Assembly: GCA_017993775.1 (NCBI GenBank)
Contig: JAGOMA010000020.1
Coordinates: forward strand, 1 to 64,000
Length of the DNA stretch: 64,000 bases
Source of the DNA: Chloroflexota bacterium
GTDB taxonomy: Bacteria; Chloroflexota; Anaerolineae; Promineifilales; Promineifilaceae
Direction: 5' to 3'
In this document: piece after piece, positions 16,806-25,241 of the stretch
How the letters are laid out: each line of letters opens with the position of its first letter
Position numbering within the stretch: the stretch's first letter is position 1
Position numbers and translations under genes: made by a program
Notes under the pieces: model-generated
What the model was told of the DNA's origin: nothing
Database searches by the model: none
The model's input: only the letters and a program-made list of their open reading frames with translations

Positions 16806-18005
16806 ATGGCGCGGGACGTGATCCGCCAGCAACAACGACAAAACATGGACGAGCAAACAAACCCTTCCAACAAACTAAAAATCGGCGTCATCTTTGGCGG
16901 GCGCTCTGGCGAGCATGAAGTGTCGCTGCTGTCGGCGCAATCGGTGATGGCGGCGTTGGACCGTGAAAAGTATGACGTGGTGCCGGTGGGCATTACCCGC
17001 GACGGCCGTTGGCTGACCGGTAACGTGGTGGCTGCCCTGACCGAAGGCAACACCGACGTCCAGCCGACGGCGCTGCTGCCCGATCCGCAAATTTCTGGCC
17101 TGATGGCGCTGCAAGAAACCAACGCGCAGCCGACCGGGCTAACGGCCGTTACCCACCTCGATGTCCTCATCCCCGTGCTGCATGGAACCTATGGCGAAGA
17201 CGGCACAGTGCAGGGTCTGTTGGAACTGGCCGGCCTGCCCTACGTTGGCGCGGGCGTTGTCGGCTCGGCGGTGGGCATGGACAAGGCCATTTTTAAGCAC
17301 GTCATGGCGGCCAACGGCCTGCCGGTGCTGCCCTGGGAACTGGTAACGCGGCAAGAATGGATGATGGGTGAAACGGCCGTGCTGGACAAATTGGAAGCCG
17401 CCCTCAGCTACCCCATGTTCACCAAACCCGCCAATCTGGGTTCCAGCGTGGGCATCAGCAAATGCAAAAATCGCGCCGAATTGGTCGCCGGGCTGCACGA
17501 AGCCGCCCAATACGACCGGCGCATCGTCGTGGAGCAGGGCATCAGGGTCCGTGAATTGGAAGTGGCTGTGTTGGGCAACGAAGCGCCCGCCGCCAGCGTG
17601 GTAGGCGAGATTCGCCCGCGCCGCGATTTTTATGATTACACGGCTAAATATCTGGCCGCGCCCGACTCCAACGACTATTCTGAACTGATGATACCGGCGG
17701 AATTGAATGAGGAAACGGCCGTAACCGTGCAAACACTCGCCCTTCGCGCCTACCAGGCCATCGACTGCGCCGGCATGGGCCGCGTAGACCTGCTGCTAGA
17801 CACAGACACCGGCGCGCTCTACCTCAACGAAATCAACACCATTCCCGGCTTTACGCGCATCTCCATGTATCCCAAACTGTGGGAAGCCAGCGGCCTGCCC
17901 TACCCGCAGTTATTAGACAAGCTCATCGATCTGGCCATCGAAAGATTCGCAGAAAAATCGAATCTCAAAACAACTTTTTCGGCAAGCGAACCCGCGTCAA
18001 TCTGA
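16806..18005 (+). CDS. ddl: Ddl, D-alanine:D-alanine ligase
   Basis: The protein is up to 399 residues. The ATP-grasp motifs are IGVIFGGRSGEHEVSLLSAQSV at the N-terminus, LPYVGAGVVGSAVGMDKAIFKHVM, MFTKPANLGSSVGISKC and GRVDLLLDTDTGALYLNEINTIPGFTRISMYPKLWEASG. It supplies the D-Ala-D-Ala used by MurF, encoded upstream. The first ATG (16806) is 4 bases after the murB stop and suggests coupling. A second in-frame ATG at 16845 would give a length closer to the family and cannot be excluded. Confidence 0.95.
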   Translation: MARDVIRQQQRQNMDEQTNPSNKLKIGVIFGGRSGEHEVSLLSAQSVMAALDREKYDVVPVGITRDGRWLTGNVVAALTEGNTDVQPTALLPDPQISGLMALQETNAQPTGLTAVTHLDVLIPVLHGTYGEDGTVQGLLELAGLPYVGAGVVGSAVGMDKAIFKHVMAANGLPVLPWELVTRQEWMMGETAVLDKLEAALSYPMFTKPANLGSSVGISKCKNRAELVAGLHEAAQYDRRIVVEQGIRVRELEVAVLGNEAPAASVVGEIRPRRDFYDYTAKYLAAPDSNDYSELMIPAELNEETAVTVQTLALRAYQAIDCAGMGRVDLLLDTDTGALYLNEINTIPGFTRISMYPKLWEASGLPYPQLLDKLIDLAIERFAEKSNLKTTFSASEPASI

Positions 18006-18025
18006 AATCGTAAACCATACAGTCC

Positions 18026-18985
18026 ATGACACAAAACCAGGAACCCCAACGCTCTAACCGAGCCAAACCATCCGGCCAACGCCTGCGCAAACAGCCCCAA
18101 ATGCGCCGCGTCCAATCTTCCCACGCGCTGCATATGCCCAGAGTAGCGCCCACCGGCGTGCCCAAAACCGCCACCCATCGGCGGCGGCGCAACCGGCGGC
18201 AGGCGACCACGCTGCCGCTGCAAGGGCTAAAAAGCGTCGTTTTTTCCGCCCGTTGGCTGAGTTTGGGGCTGCTGGCCTTTACTCTGTTCGCCCTGTTCCT
18301 GGCCGCGACCGATGAACATTTTTACCTCACCACCATCCCGGTGACAGGCGTGGTTTCTATTCCGGCCAACGAAATTGTGGCCGCCAGCGGGCTGGGCGGC
18401 GCCCATGTCTTTTCCGCCGACCCCAATGAAGCGGCCACGCGCATTGCCGCCCTGCCGGGCGTGGTTTCCAGCAAAGTCACCCTGTCCTGGCCAAACCAGG
18501 TACAGATAGAGATTGTAGAAGACACGCCGATTGCCTTATGGCAAGAAGGCGGTCAGCAGTTTTGGATTACCAAACGTAATGAGCTAATTCCGGCGCGCAC
18601 GCCGGCTATCGGGCTGTTGACGATCGAATATGAGGCGCCGCCAACACCTTCAGCCAACAGCCTCGGCACAGACGAGACTGCCGAAACCGGGGAAACGGCC
18701 GTGGCTCCCCACGCCGCCATCGGTTTTGTGCCCGACAATGTGCTTACGGGTGCGCTCCAACTGCGCCAGCTGCGGCCGAATATCGACAAATTGTATTACC
18801 GGCCTGGAAGTGGTTTAAGCTACCAAGACGGCCGTGGCTGGCGCGCTTACTTCGGCGTAGGCGCCGATATGAATCAAAAACTCAGCGTATACGAAACCAT
18901 CGTCACCGACTTACAGGCCCGCCAGATTCAGCCGGCTTATATCAGCGTGAGCGATCAGGCAAAACCATATTACAAAGCCCAATAA
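18026..18985 (+). CDS. ftsQ: FtsQ/DivIB cell division protein
   Basis: The protein is 319 residues. It has a long basic cytoplasmic tail (about 1-70), one TM helix (about 75-97) and a POTRA-like domain (about 105-175; IPVTGVVSIPANEIVAASGL, VVSSKVTLSWPNQVQIEIVEDTPIALW). A beta domain with a Pro/Thr-rich insertion (about 205-235) follows. This is the FtsQ/DivIB layout between ddl and ftsA. It recruits FtsL/DivIC-type partners and regulates the septal synthase. Confidence 0.88.
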   Translation: MTQNQEPQRSNRAKPSGQRLRKQPQMRRVQSSHALHMPRVAPTGVPKTATHRRRRNRRQATTLPLQGLKSVVFSARWLSLGLLAFTLFALFLAATDEHFYLTTIPVTGVVSIPANEIVAASGLGGAHVFSADPNEAATRIAALPGVVSSKVTLSWPNQVQIEIVEDTPIALWQEGGQQFWITKRNELIPARTPAIGLLTIEYEAPPTPSANSLGTDETAETGETAVAPHAAIGFVPDNVLTGALQLRQLRPNIDKLYYRPGSGLSYQDGRGWRAYFGVGADMNQKLSVYETIVTDLQARQIQPAYISVSDQAKPYYKAQ

Positions 18986-19004
18986 GGTTGGGAGGGCATC
19001 ATTT

Positions 19005-20219
19005 ATGGAAGAAATCGTTTTTGGCTTAGACATTGGCACCACCAAGATTTGCGCCCTGGTAGGTGAAGTACGCCAGGGCCGGTTACAAATTATCGGCATG
19101 GGCATCGAGGCTGCGCGCGGCATGCGCAAAGGCGTGGTAATGGATGTAAACGAAACCTCCATCGCCGTCGCCAAAGCCGTCGAACAAGCGGAGCAAACTT
19201 CTGGGTATAACCTGTCGCAGGCCCTGGTTAGCATGGCCGGTGAACACGTCAGCTCCAGCAACAACCGCGGCGCAGTAGCCATTGGTCGCAACGATACCGG
19301 CGTCACCACGGAAGACATTGGCCGCGCTCTGGATGCTGCCCAATCCATTGCCGTGCCGCAAAACCGCCAAATCATCCACCTGATCCCGCGCAGCTACGCC
19401 ATTGATGACCAGGAAGGCATTCGTAACCCGCTGGGAATGCACGGCTTCAAACTCGAAGTGGAAACCCACATCATCACCGCCGCCACCCCGGCGGTGTTAA
19501 ACCTGGCCAAATGCATCGACAATGTGGGAATTCAGGCGCACGAATTTGTACTCAATGCCCTGGCTTCCGGCGAAGCGGTTTTGGAACCCAACGAACGAGA
19601 AATGGGCGTCATTGTCGCCGACATTGGCGGCGGCACAACCGACATTGCCCTGTATATGCAAGGCACTGTCTGGCATACCAAGGTCATTCCCGTGGGCGGC
19701 TACCACATCACCAACGACATTGCCATTGGCCTGCGCGCGCCTTACGACATTGCCGAACAAGTAAAAATCCAACATGGCGATTGTCGCCCGGCGCAAATCG
19801 ACCCGAATTTTCTCTTCACCGTCGAACCATTTGGCGGCGAAAAAATCCAGGTCGGCCGGCAAGATTTAGCTTACGTGATCGAGGCCCGCACAGAAGAAAT
19901 CTTTCAGCTCATTTTGCAAGAAATTCGCCGCTCCGGTTACGATGGCTTGCTGCCGGCGGGAATTGTATTGACTGGCGGAACGGCGCAGCTGCGCGGCATC
20001 ACCGAAATCGCCGAACGTGTCTTAAATGTGCCAGCGCGTGTTGCCCGCCCCAAAAACGTGGTGGGCATGGTAGAAAATCTCAACAGCCCGGCATATGCAA
20101 CCGGCATCGGCTTGCTGAACTGGGCCATGGATGAGCATGAATCGTTCCGCCCACGGCCGAATAATGGCCTGTGGAGCCGACGTATGAGTAATTTTTTACG
20201 GGCGTTGTTACCCGGATAA
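19005..20219 (+). CDS. ftsA: FtsA, actin-like divisome protein
   Basis: The protein is 404 residues. Actin-fold ATP motifs are FGLDIGTTKICALVGEV (phosphate 1), GVIVADIGGGTTDIALY (phosphate 2) and GIVLTGGTAQLRGITEIAERVL (adenosine). The C-terminal segment SRRMSNFLRALLPG is amphipathic and fits the membrane-targeting helix. It tethers FtsZ to the membrane. GGGAGG lies 8 bases before the ATG. A 58-bp palindromic element separates it from ftsZ. Confidence 0.96.
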   Translation: MEEIVFGLDIGTTKICALVGEVRQGRLQIIGMGIEAARGMRKGVVMDVNETSIAVAKAVEQAEQTSGYNLSQALVSMAGEHVSSSNNRGAVAIGRNDTGVTTEDIGRALDAAQSIAVPQNRQIIHLIPRSYAIDDQEGIRNPLGMHGFKLEVETHIITAATPAVLNLAKCIDNVGIQAHEFVLNALASGEAVLEPNEREMGVIVADIGGGTTDIALYMQGTVWHTKVIPVGGYHITNDIAIGLRAPYDIAEQVKIQHGDCRPAQIDPNFLFTVEPFGGEKIQVGRQDLAYVIEARTEEIFQLILQEIRRSGYDGLLPAGIVLTGGTAQLRGITEIAERVLNVPARVARPKNVVGMVENLNSPAYATGIGLLNWAMDEHESFRPRPNNGLWSRRMSNFLRALLPG

Positions 20220-20257
20220 ATCAAAAAACAAAGTAGCTGCTCAGGTTTTTCTGGTAA

Positions 20258-20315
20258 GACCCCAAGGGTTTGATACCCAAATAATCCAAATTCTCAGGAG
20301 CAAACCCTTGGGGTC
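20258..20315. repeat. palindromic element, family A (copy 1, 58 bp)
   Basis: Ends GACCCCAAGGGTTT and AAACCCTTGGGGTC enclose a 30-base core containing AATAATCCAAATTCTCAG. A nearly identical copy lies at 28694-28751, and reduced or diverged copies lie at 49336-49392, 54349-54380, 59708-59749 and 62565-62579. It sits between ftsA and ftsZ. A possible promoter (TTTGCA 20335, 16 bases, TATAAC 20357) for ftsZ follows it. Confidence 0.85.
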
Positions 20316-20388
20316 CGTATCGTTACAAAATAAATTTGCAGGTGGCATGGCTGGCTTATAACAGTTTACAAAAAAGAGGGATGTGATC

Positions 20389-21555
20389 ATGAAGACACAA
20401 GAGTACACAAAAAGAACACAAAGAATGCCGGAAGCGGAAGGCACGGCCCTGATTCGCGTGGTTGGCGTGGGTGGCGGGGGCAGCAATGCCATTAACCGCA
20501 TGATTGAAGAAAACATCGTCGGTGTTGACTTTATCGCCGTGAACACGGACCAGCAGGCGCTGAACAACAGCCTGGCGCCACACAAATTGCAGCTGGGCGA
20601 GCGCTCAACACGGGGCCTCGGTTCCGGCGGCAACCCGGAAGTTGGGCTAAAAGCGGCCGAAGAGTCTGTAGAAGAGCTGCACGAAGCGCTGCAAGGCTCG
20701 GACATGGTATTTGTGACGGCCGGTATGGGCGGCGGCACGGGTACCGGAGCGACGCCAACGGTGGCCAAGATTGCGCGTGAGGAAGGGGCGCTGACGATTG
20801 GGGTGGTGACACGGCCGTTTTCCTTTGAAGGCGCCCACCGTGCCCGCGCCGCTGAAGCCGGCATCGAAGAACTCAAAGAACACGTCGATACACTCATTGT
20901 CATCCCCAATGACAAACTGCTGGAAACGGCCGACAAACGGATCACCCTGCTCGACTCGTTCAAACTGGCCGACGACGTGCTGCGGCAAGGCATTCAAGGC
21001 ATCAGCGAGTTGATCACCGTTCCCGGATTGATCAACCTGGACTTTGCCGACGTTAAGACCATCATGTCCTTGGGCGGCGCGGCCCTGATGGCTGTTGGCC
21101 ATGGTTCCGGCGATGATCGCGCCCAAAAGGCAGCCGAGCAAGCGTTGGCCAGCCGTTTGTTAGACATTACCATCGACGGCGCGCGCGGCATTCTCTTTAA
21201 TGTGACCGGCGGTCCAGACTTAAGCCTGTTCGAGATCAATCAGGCTGCGGCTATCATCCGCGAAACCGCCCACCCGGAAGTGAATCTGATCTTTGGCGCG
21301 GTGATCGACGAAACGATGGGCGATGCCATTCGCATTACCGTGATAGCCACCGGATTTGAGCATTCTTTACCGATGATGCGCCCAATTAACCGGCAAGCCA
21401 CGCAATCCAGCGGCAGTTTGCGTCGGGAACCGGTCTCCGTCAGCAGCAATCGCCCCAGCACACCCGCGCCATCCAGCCGGGTGGAACCTGATTCCTCTTC
21501 TGCATACCGCATTAACGATATCGACGTCCCCGCATTTTTGCGTAAAAAACGCTAA
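20389..21555 (+). CDS. ftsZ: FtsZ, tubulin-like division GTPase
   Basis: The protein is 388 residues from ATG 20389, chosen over the GTG at 20383 because AGAGGG lies 8 bases upstream of the ATG. GTP-binding motifs are [39 protein letters not shown] and [22 protein letters not shown] (T7 loop NLDFADV). The C-terminal linker is Ser/Pro-rich and ends [12 protein letters not shown], the usual peptide that binds FtsA. It forms the Z ring. An 11-bp inverted repeat follows the stop at 21565-21596. Confidence 0.97.
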   Translation: MKTQEYTKRTQRMPEAEGTALIRVVGVGGGGSNAINRMIEENIVGVDFIAVNTDQQALNNSLAPHKLQLGERSTRGLGSGGNPEVGLKAAEESVEELHEALQGSDMVFVTAGMGGGTGTGATPTVAKIAREEGALTIGVVTRPFSFEGAHRARAAEAGIEELKEHVDTLIVIPNDKLLETADKRITLLDSFKLADDVLRQGIQGISELITVPGLINLDFADVKTIMSLGGAALMAVGHGSGDDRAQKAAEQALASRLLDITIDGARGILFNVTGGPDLSLFEINQAAAIIRETAHPEVNLIFGAVIDETMGDAIRITVIATGFEHSLPMMRPINRQATQSSGSLRREPVSVSSNRPSTPAPSSRVEPDSSSAYRINDIDVPAFLRKKR

Positions 21556-21564
21556 TTTTCAGAC

Positions 21565-21596
21565 GCAGTGTACAGTGTGTAAACGCTGTACACTGC
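21565..21596. promoter_or_regulatory. perfect inverted repeat between ftsZ and nrdR
   Basis: GCAGTGTACAG and CTGTACACTGC, each 11 bases, are separated by 10 bases. They begin 10 bases after the ftsZ stop. There is no T tract, so this is either a hairpin at the ftsZ 3' end or a binding site for an unknown dimeric regulator. Confidence 0.5.
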
Positions 21597-21651
21597 CTGC
21601 TGAACTAAAAACGGCCGTAAATTTTTTAAGGTTATTTCACACCTAACCACC

Positions 21652-21680
21652 TTGTCTGGTAAACGGCCGTATGCTATAAT
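21652..21680 (+). promoter_or_regulatory. sigma70-type promoter of nrdR
   Basis: TTGTCT (21652-21657), 17 bases, TATAAT (21675-21680) with a TGC extension before the -10. An ACGGCCGT word lies inside the spacer. Confidence 0.7.
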
Positions 21681-21805
21681 GTCGCCACTCTCGCACGCCA
21701 AATATAGGGTAATTGCAGTTCTAATCCCCATATATGGCACATGCGATTGGGTTTTCACCCAAAAAACACATCCCTGGGTGTAAACCTGTTGAAGGAGTTC
21801 CAAAC

Positions 21806-22258
21806 GTGAAATGTCCGTATTGTGATAACGACAAAACCCGCGTCATCGATACCAGCCACGACGGCCGTGGCGGCACACGCCGCCGCCGGGTTTGTGATCA
21901 CTGTGATCAACGATTTAGCTCATACGAACGTCCAATCCTGGCCACCCCCATGCTTGTCAAGCGGGATGGAACACGTGAAGAATTCTCACGCGACAAAGTT
22001 CTTGCCGGCGTGCGCGTCGCCTGCGCCAAACGGCCAGTCGCCGCCGCCGACATTGAGCACATCGCCGGGGAAATTGAAGCTGAACTGCAACAACTGGGAC
22101 GCGCAGAAGTGCCAAGCCGTCTCGTGGGCGACAAAATCATCGCCAAGCTCAAAGAGCTGGATGAAGTCGCCTACATTCGCTACGCCATCGTTTACTTAGG
22201 CCTCGACGACCTGGAATCCATTCGAACCGAAATCGATCGTCTATTACAGACCAAATAA
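21806..22258 (+). CDS. nrdR: NrdR, ribonucleotide reductase repressor
   Basis: The protein is 150 residues from a GTG start with GAAGGAG 8 bases upstream. This gives the canonical family length. The frame is open further upstream, but that part lies over the promoter leader. The N-terminal zinc ribbon has CPYC and CDHC with RRRRVC between them. The ATP cone follows from about residue 46 (VKRDGTREEFSRDKVLAGV). NrdR senses dATP/ATP and represses nrd genes. Here it directly precedes the reductase it should control. I could not find a convincing NrdR box pair before nrdJ. Confidence 0.95.
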   Translation: MKCPYCDNDKTRVIDTSHDGRGGTRRRRVCDHCDQRFSSYERPILATPMLVKRDGTREEFSRDKVLAGVRVACAKRPVAAADIEHIAGEIEAELQQLGRAEVPSRLVGDKIIAKLKELDEVAYIRYAIVYLGLDDLESIRTEIDRLLQTK

Positions 22259-22352
22259 GAGCAGGCTGCCCCTCTCGCCAGCGCTCTCCCTGCGGGTCTG
22301 TTCTATATCTTTGTGTCCAAAACCTTTATCTAAATTGAGAAGGAGTGTATTT

Positions 22353-24692
22353 ATGTCTGAAAATCAAGGCGGGACGATTAATTTGTTGCCCCAAACAGAG
22401 CAAAAGAAAAATGGCCTCAATGGGAAAAATGGAACCAACGGCTCCAAGACCATGGGAGCGGAGAGCATCTATTTTAAGGTAGCCATTCCCAAGCAAATTA
22501 TAAAGCGCGACGGCCGTATCGTTTCCTTCGATGCCGGGCGCATACAAGTCGCCTTGGAACGCTGTTTTGCCAGTCTGGCCAACCCACCCAAAACCTCCGT
22601 TGAAGATCTGACCCAACAAGTCATCAACGTGGTCGCCGCCAAATATGACCTCCCCACAGTGGAAGGCGTACAAGACATTGTTGAAATGGCGCTGCAAGCC
22701 GCCGGAGAATACGAAGCCGCCAAACACTACATTCTCTATCGTGCCGAACACGCCAAAATGCGCGTGCGCCGCCCCGTCCCGGAAGACGTGCGTCAGGCAT
22801 TCGCCCAATCAGACAAATATTTCCCGACTCAACTGCAAAAATTTCAATTTTATGACAAGTACTCGCGCTTTAGCTATGAATTAGGCCGCCGCGAAACCTG
22901 GATCGAAACCGTAGATCGCGCCGTGGACTACATGAAAGAATTATCGGATTACCGCCTGCCATCAGAAACCTACGACCGCATTCGAAAGGGCATTTTAGAG
23001 ATGAAGGTGATGCCCTCCATGCGACTGCTGGCCATGGCCGGCCCGGCTGCCCGGCGAAATAACATCGCCCTCTACAACTGCTCCTACATGCCCGTAGACA
23101 GCATCGATTCTTTTGTGGAAGCGTTGATCATATCCATGAGCGGCTGCGGCGTTGGCTTTTCCGTAGAACGACAATACGTAGAGCAGTTTCCACGCATCGC
23201 CCGGCAGAAAGGTAACCCACCAGCCACCTGCACTGTCATCGATTCATCCGAAGGGTGGGCCGAGGCTGTGCGCATCGGGATCACCGCCTGGTTTGAAGGG
23301 GAAGACGTTACTTTTGATTATTCCGAGGTGCGTCCAGCGGGCGCGCCGCTGCGGATAAAAGGCGGGCGCGCCTCCGGTCCGGAACCGCTGCGCAAGATGC
23401 TAGATTTTGCCCGCAGCCGGATTTTATCGCGGCAAGGGGGATTTTTACGGCCGTTAGACGCCCACGACATCATGTGTGCCGTTGGAGATGCGGCCGTGTC
23501 TGGCGGCGTGCGCCGCACCGCCATGATCTCGTTGTTTGATTATGATGATCTGGAGATGCTGCACTGCAAAGACGGGGATTTCTGGCGCAATAACAGCCAG
23601 CGTTGGAATGCCAACAATTCCGCCGTCTGGCCAGAACGCGAGCTTTCACAAACAGAAATCACGCGTTTTGTTCTGGACATGGTGGAATCTGGCCGTGGCG
23701 AACCAGGTATTTTTAACCGCAAAGCAGCTGTAGACGGCCGTCCGGCGCGCCGCCAAGCAGCCGTTTTTGGCACCAACCCATGCGGCGAGATTTTGTTACG
23801 GCCGTATCAATTCTGCAACCTTTCCAGCGCCGTTGCTCGCTCCGAAGACACCTACGAAACCCTGAAAGAAAAAGTAGAACTCGCCGCCATTATTGGCACA
23901 ATCCAATCTATGGCAACCTACTTCCCCGGGCTGCGCCCGCAGTGGAAACAAAACTGCGTCGAAGAACGCCTGTTGGGCGTAGACCTGAATGGACAAATGG
24001 ACAGTCAGGCCGCGCAAGACCCGGAAATTCAGACCAAACTGCAACAAGTAGCCGTTGAAACAAATCGACACTACGCGGCGTTGTTAGGCATCAACCAATC
24101 CGCAGCCACCACCTGTGTCAAGCCATCGGGCAACTCCTCCCAACTGCTCAACTCGGCCTCCGGTTTACACGCCCGCTGGTCCGAATATTACATCCGCAAC
24201 GTACGCGTCGGCACCCACTCTCCTGTCTACAAAGTCTTGCAAGACGCAGGTGTGCCTATGGATCCAGAAAATGGGCAAACCCGGGAAAATGCCAACACCT
24301 GGGTCATCCATTTTCCTGTCAAATCGCCGGATGGCGCAATCACGCGCAACGATCGTACTGCCTTGGAACAATGCGATTTCTGGCTGCAAAACAAACTCAA
24401 CTACACCGAACACAATCCTTCCGTTACCATCACCTACCAGCAAGATGAGGTGTTAGACATCATCCGATGGATTTGGGAACATCAAGACAAAGTAGGCGGC
24501 ATGGCCTTTTTGCCCGCCTTCGATGCCCAATACGACCAAATGCCTTACGTCGAGACAGGGTTGGAAGAATATGAGCAGCTAGTGGGCAAGTTCCCAGAAA
24601 TCGATTTCTCTAAAATCTATCGCTACGAAGAAGAAGATCTGACCACTGCCGCCCAAGAATTCGCCTGCCTGTCGGGCCAATGTGACATTTGA
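22353..24692 (+). CDS. nrdJ: class II (adenosylcobalamin-dependent) ribonucleotide reductase
   Basis: The protein is 779 residues from ATG 22353, preceded by AAGGAG. An N-terminal ATP cone (IIKRDGRIVSFDAGRIQVALERCF) supplies allosteric control. The catalytic barrel shows NIALYNCSYMPVDS, SGCGVGFSVER and NPCGEI (Cys about 476, Glu about 478), followed by RPYQFCNLS. The C-terminus ends CLSGQCDI, a Cys772-x4-Cys777 redox pair of the monomeric triphosphate reductase type. It makes deoxynucleotides without oxygen but needs vitamin B12. Residues 1-40 are Asn/Gly-rich linker. Confidence 0.94.
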   Translation: MSENQGGTINLLPQTEQKKNGLNGKNGTNGSKTMGAESIYFKVAIPKQIIKRDGRIVSFDAGRIQVALERCFASLANPPKTSVEDLTQQVINVVAAKYDLPTVEGVQDIVEMALQAAGEYEAAKHYILYRAEHAKMRVRRPVPEDVRQAFAQSDKYFPTQLQKFQFYDKYSRFSYELGRRETWIETVDRAVDYMKELSDYRLPSETYDRIRKGILEMKVMPSMRLLAMAGPAARRNNIALYNCSYMPVDSIDSFVEALIISMSGCGVGFSVERQYVEQFPRIARQKGNPPATCTVIDSSEGWAEAVRIGITAWFEGEDVTFDYSEVRPAGAPLRIKGGRASGPEPLRKMLDFARSRILSRQGGFLRPLDAHDIMCAVGDAAVSGGVRRTAMISLFDYDDLEMLHCKDGDFWRNNSQRWNANNSAVWPERELSQTEITRFVLDMVESGRGEPGIFNRKAAVDGRPARRQAAVFGTNPCGEILLRPYQFCNLSSAVARSEDTYETLKEKVELAAIIGTIQSMATYFPGLRPQWKQNCVEERLLGVDLNGQMDSQAAQDPEIQTKLQQVAVETNRHYAALLGINQSAATTCVKPSGNSSQLLNSASGLHARWSEYYIRNVRVGTHSPVYKVLQDAGVPMDPENGQTRENANTWVIHFPVKSPDGAITRNDRTALEQCDFWLQNKLNYTEHNPSVTITYQQDEVLDIIRWIWEHQDKVGGMAFLPAFDAQYDQMPYVETGLEEYEQLVGKFPEIDFSKIYRYEEEDLTTAAQEFACLSGQCDI

Positions 24693-24794
24693 CGGCCGTT
24701 TCGCCATTTTTTAAAAAATCGGTCAAAAAGTACCAACGGATAGGATTTTAGTAACAAAAGATGTAAGATAAACTCAATATCCTTGGGTTTTATA

Positions 24795-24823
24795 TTGACA
24801 TGATGCCCGAGATTCGGCATAAT
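24795..24823 (+). promoter_or_regulatory. strong sigma70-type promoter before the small peptide gene
   Basis: TTGACA (24795-24800), exactly 17 bases, CATAAT (24818-24823). It is the best promoter match in this part of the window and serves only the 59-residue ORF. Confidence 0.72.
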
Positions 24824-24885
24824 AGCCCTAATATTTTGTAGGAGCCAGCGTGCTAATCAGACGCAGCGTACAAGGAGACAAACAA

Positions 24886-25065
24886 ATGTTCATCAATCCA
24901 CAGCCATCCGAGATTGAAACCCAAAACACTGAAAACAATCAGTCCCTGCCGTATGAAACCCCAGCAGTTATTTACGAAGGTGTCATCACGACGAGAGCCG
25001 GTTCTCCGGTCGGTGGCGGCGACAGCGAAAAAGGTGTTGATCCTGCTGATTTGTTTGGCAATTAG
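24886..25065 (+). CDS. candidate lasso-like RiPP precursor peptide, 59 residues
   Basis: The ATG has AAGGAG 8 bases upstream, its own promoter (24795-24823) and a strong terminator (25152-25195). The leader contains YETPAVIYEGVITT (residues 23-36), which follows the Y-x-x-P-x-[LV]-x-x-x-G...T pattern recognised by RRE domains in lasso-peptide leaders. If cleavage follows the T-x rule after Arg37, the core would start at Ala38 with Asp46 as ninth residue. If it starts at Gly39, Asp46 is eighth. Both suit a macrolactam ring. No cyclase or protease gene is nearby, so it is an orphan. The family assignment is inference. Confidence 0.55.
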   Translation: MFINPQPSEIETQNTENNQSLPYETPAVIYEGVITTRAGSPVGGGDSEKGVDPADLFGN

Positions 25066-25151
25066 ATACCCGAATTCTAATTTGTTTGACAACTAGACAT
25101 CTGGAACGGCACGCGTCAATTGATGTTTGGCTTTTAAGTCAGAATTAAATA

Positions 25152-25195
25152 AAAGAACCTTTGCCCTTTTTAGTGGGCAAAGGTTCTTTCTTTGT
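25152..25195. terminator. bidirectional intrinsic terminator
   Basis: Perfect 15-bp stem (AAAGAACCTTTGCCC and its complement) with an 8-base loop and T-rich flanks on both strands. It ends the peptide transcript from the left and the secreted PLD gene from the right. Confidence 0.88.
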
Positions 25196-25241
25196 ATGCT
25201 ACGGTTATAAGAAACAAATCTCCCGATTAAACGGAGCGAGG

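Noticed and set aside
22300..22330. NrdR box before the ribonucleotide reductase gene
   Set aside because: TTCTATATCTTTGTGT matches only about half of the consensus and no paired second box is seen.
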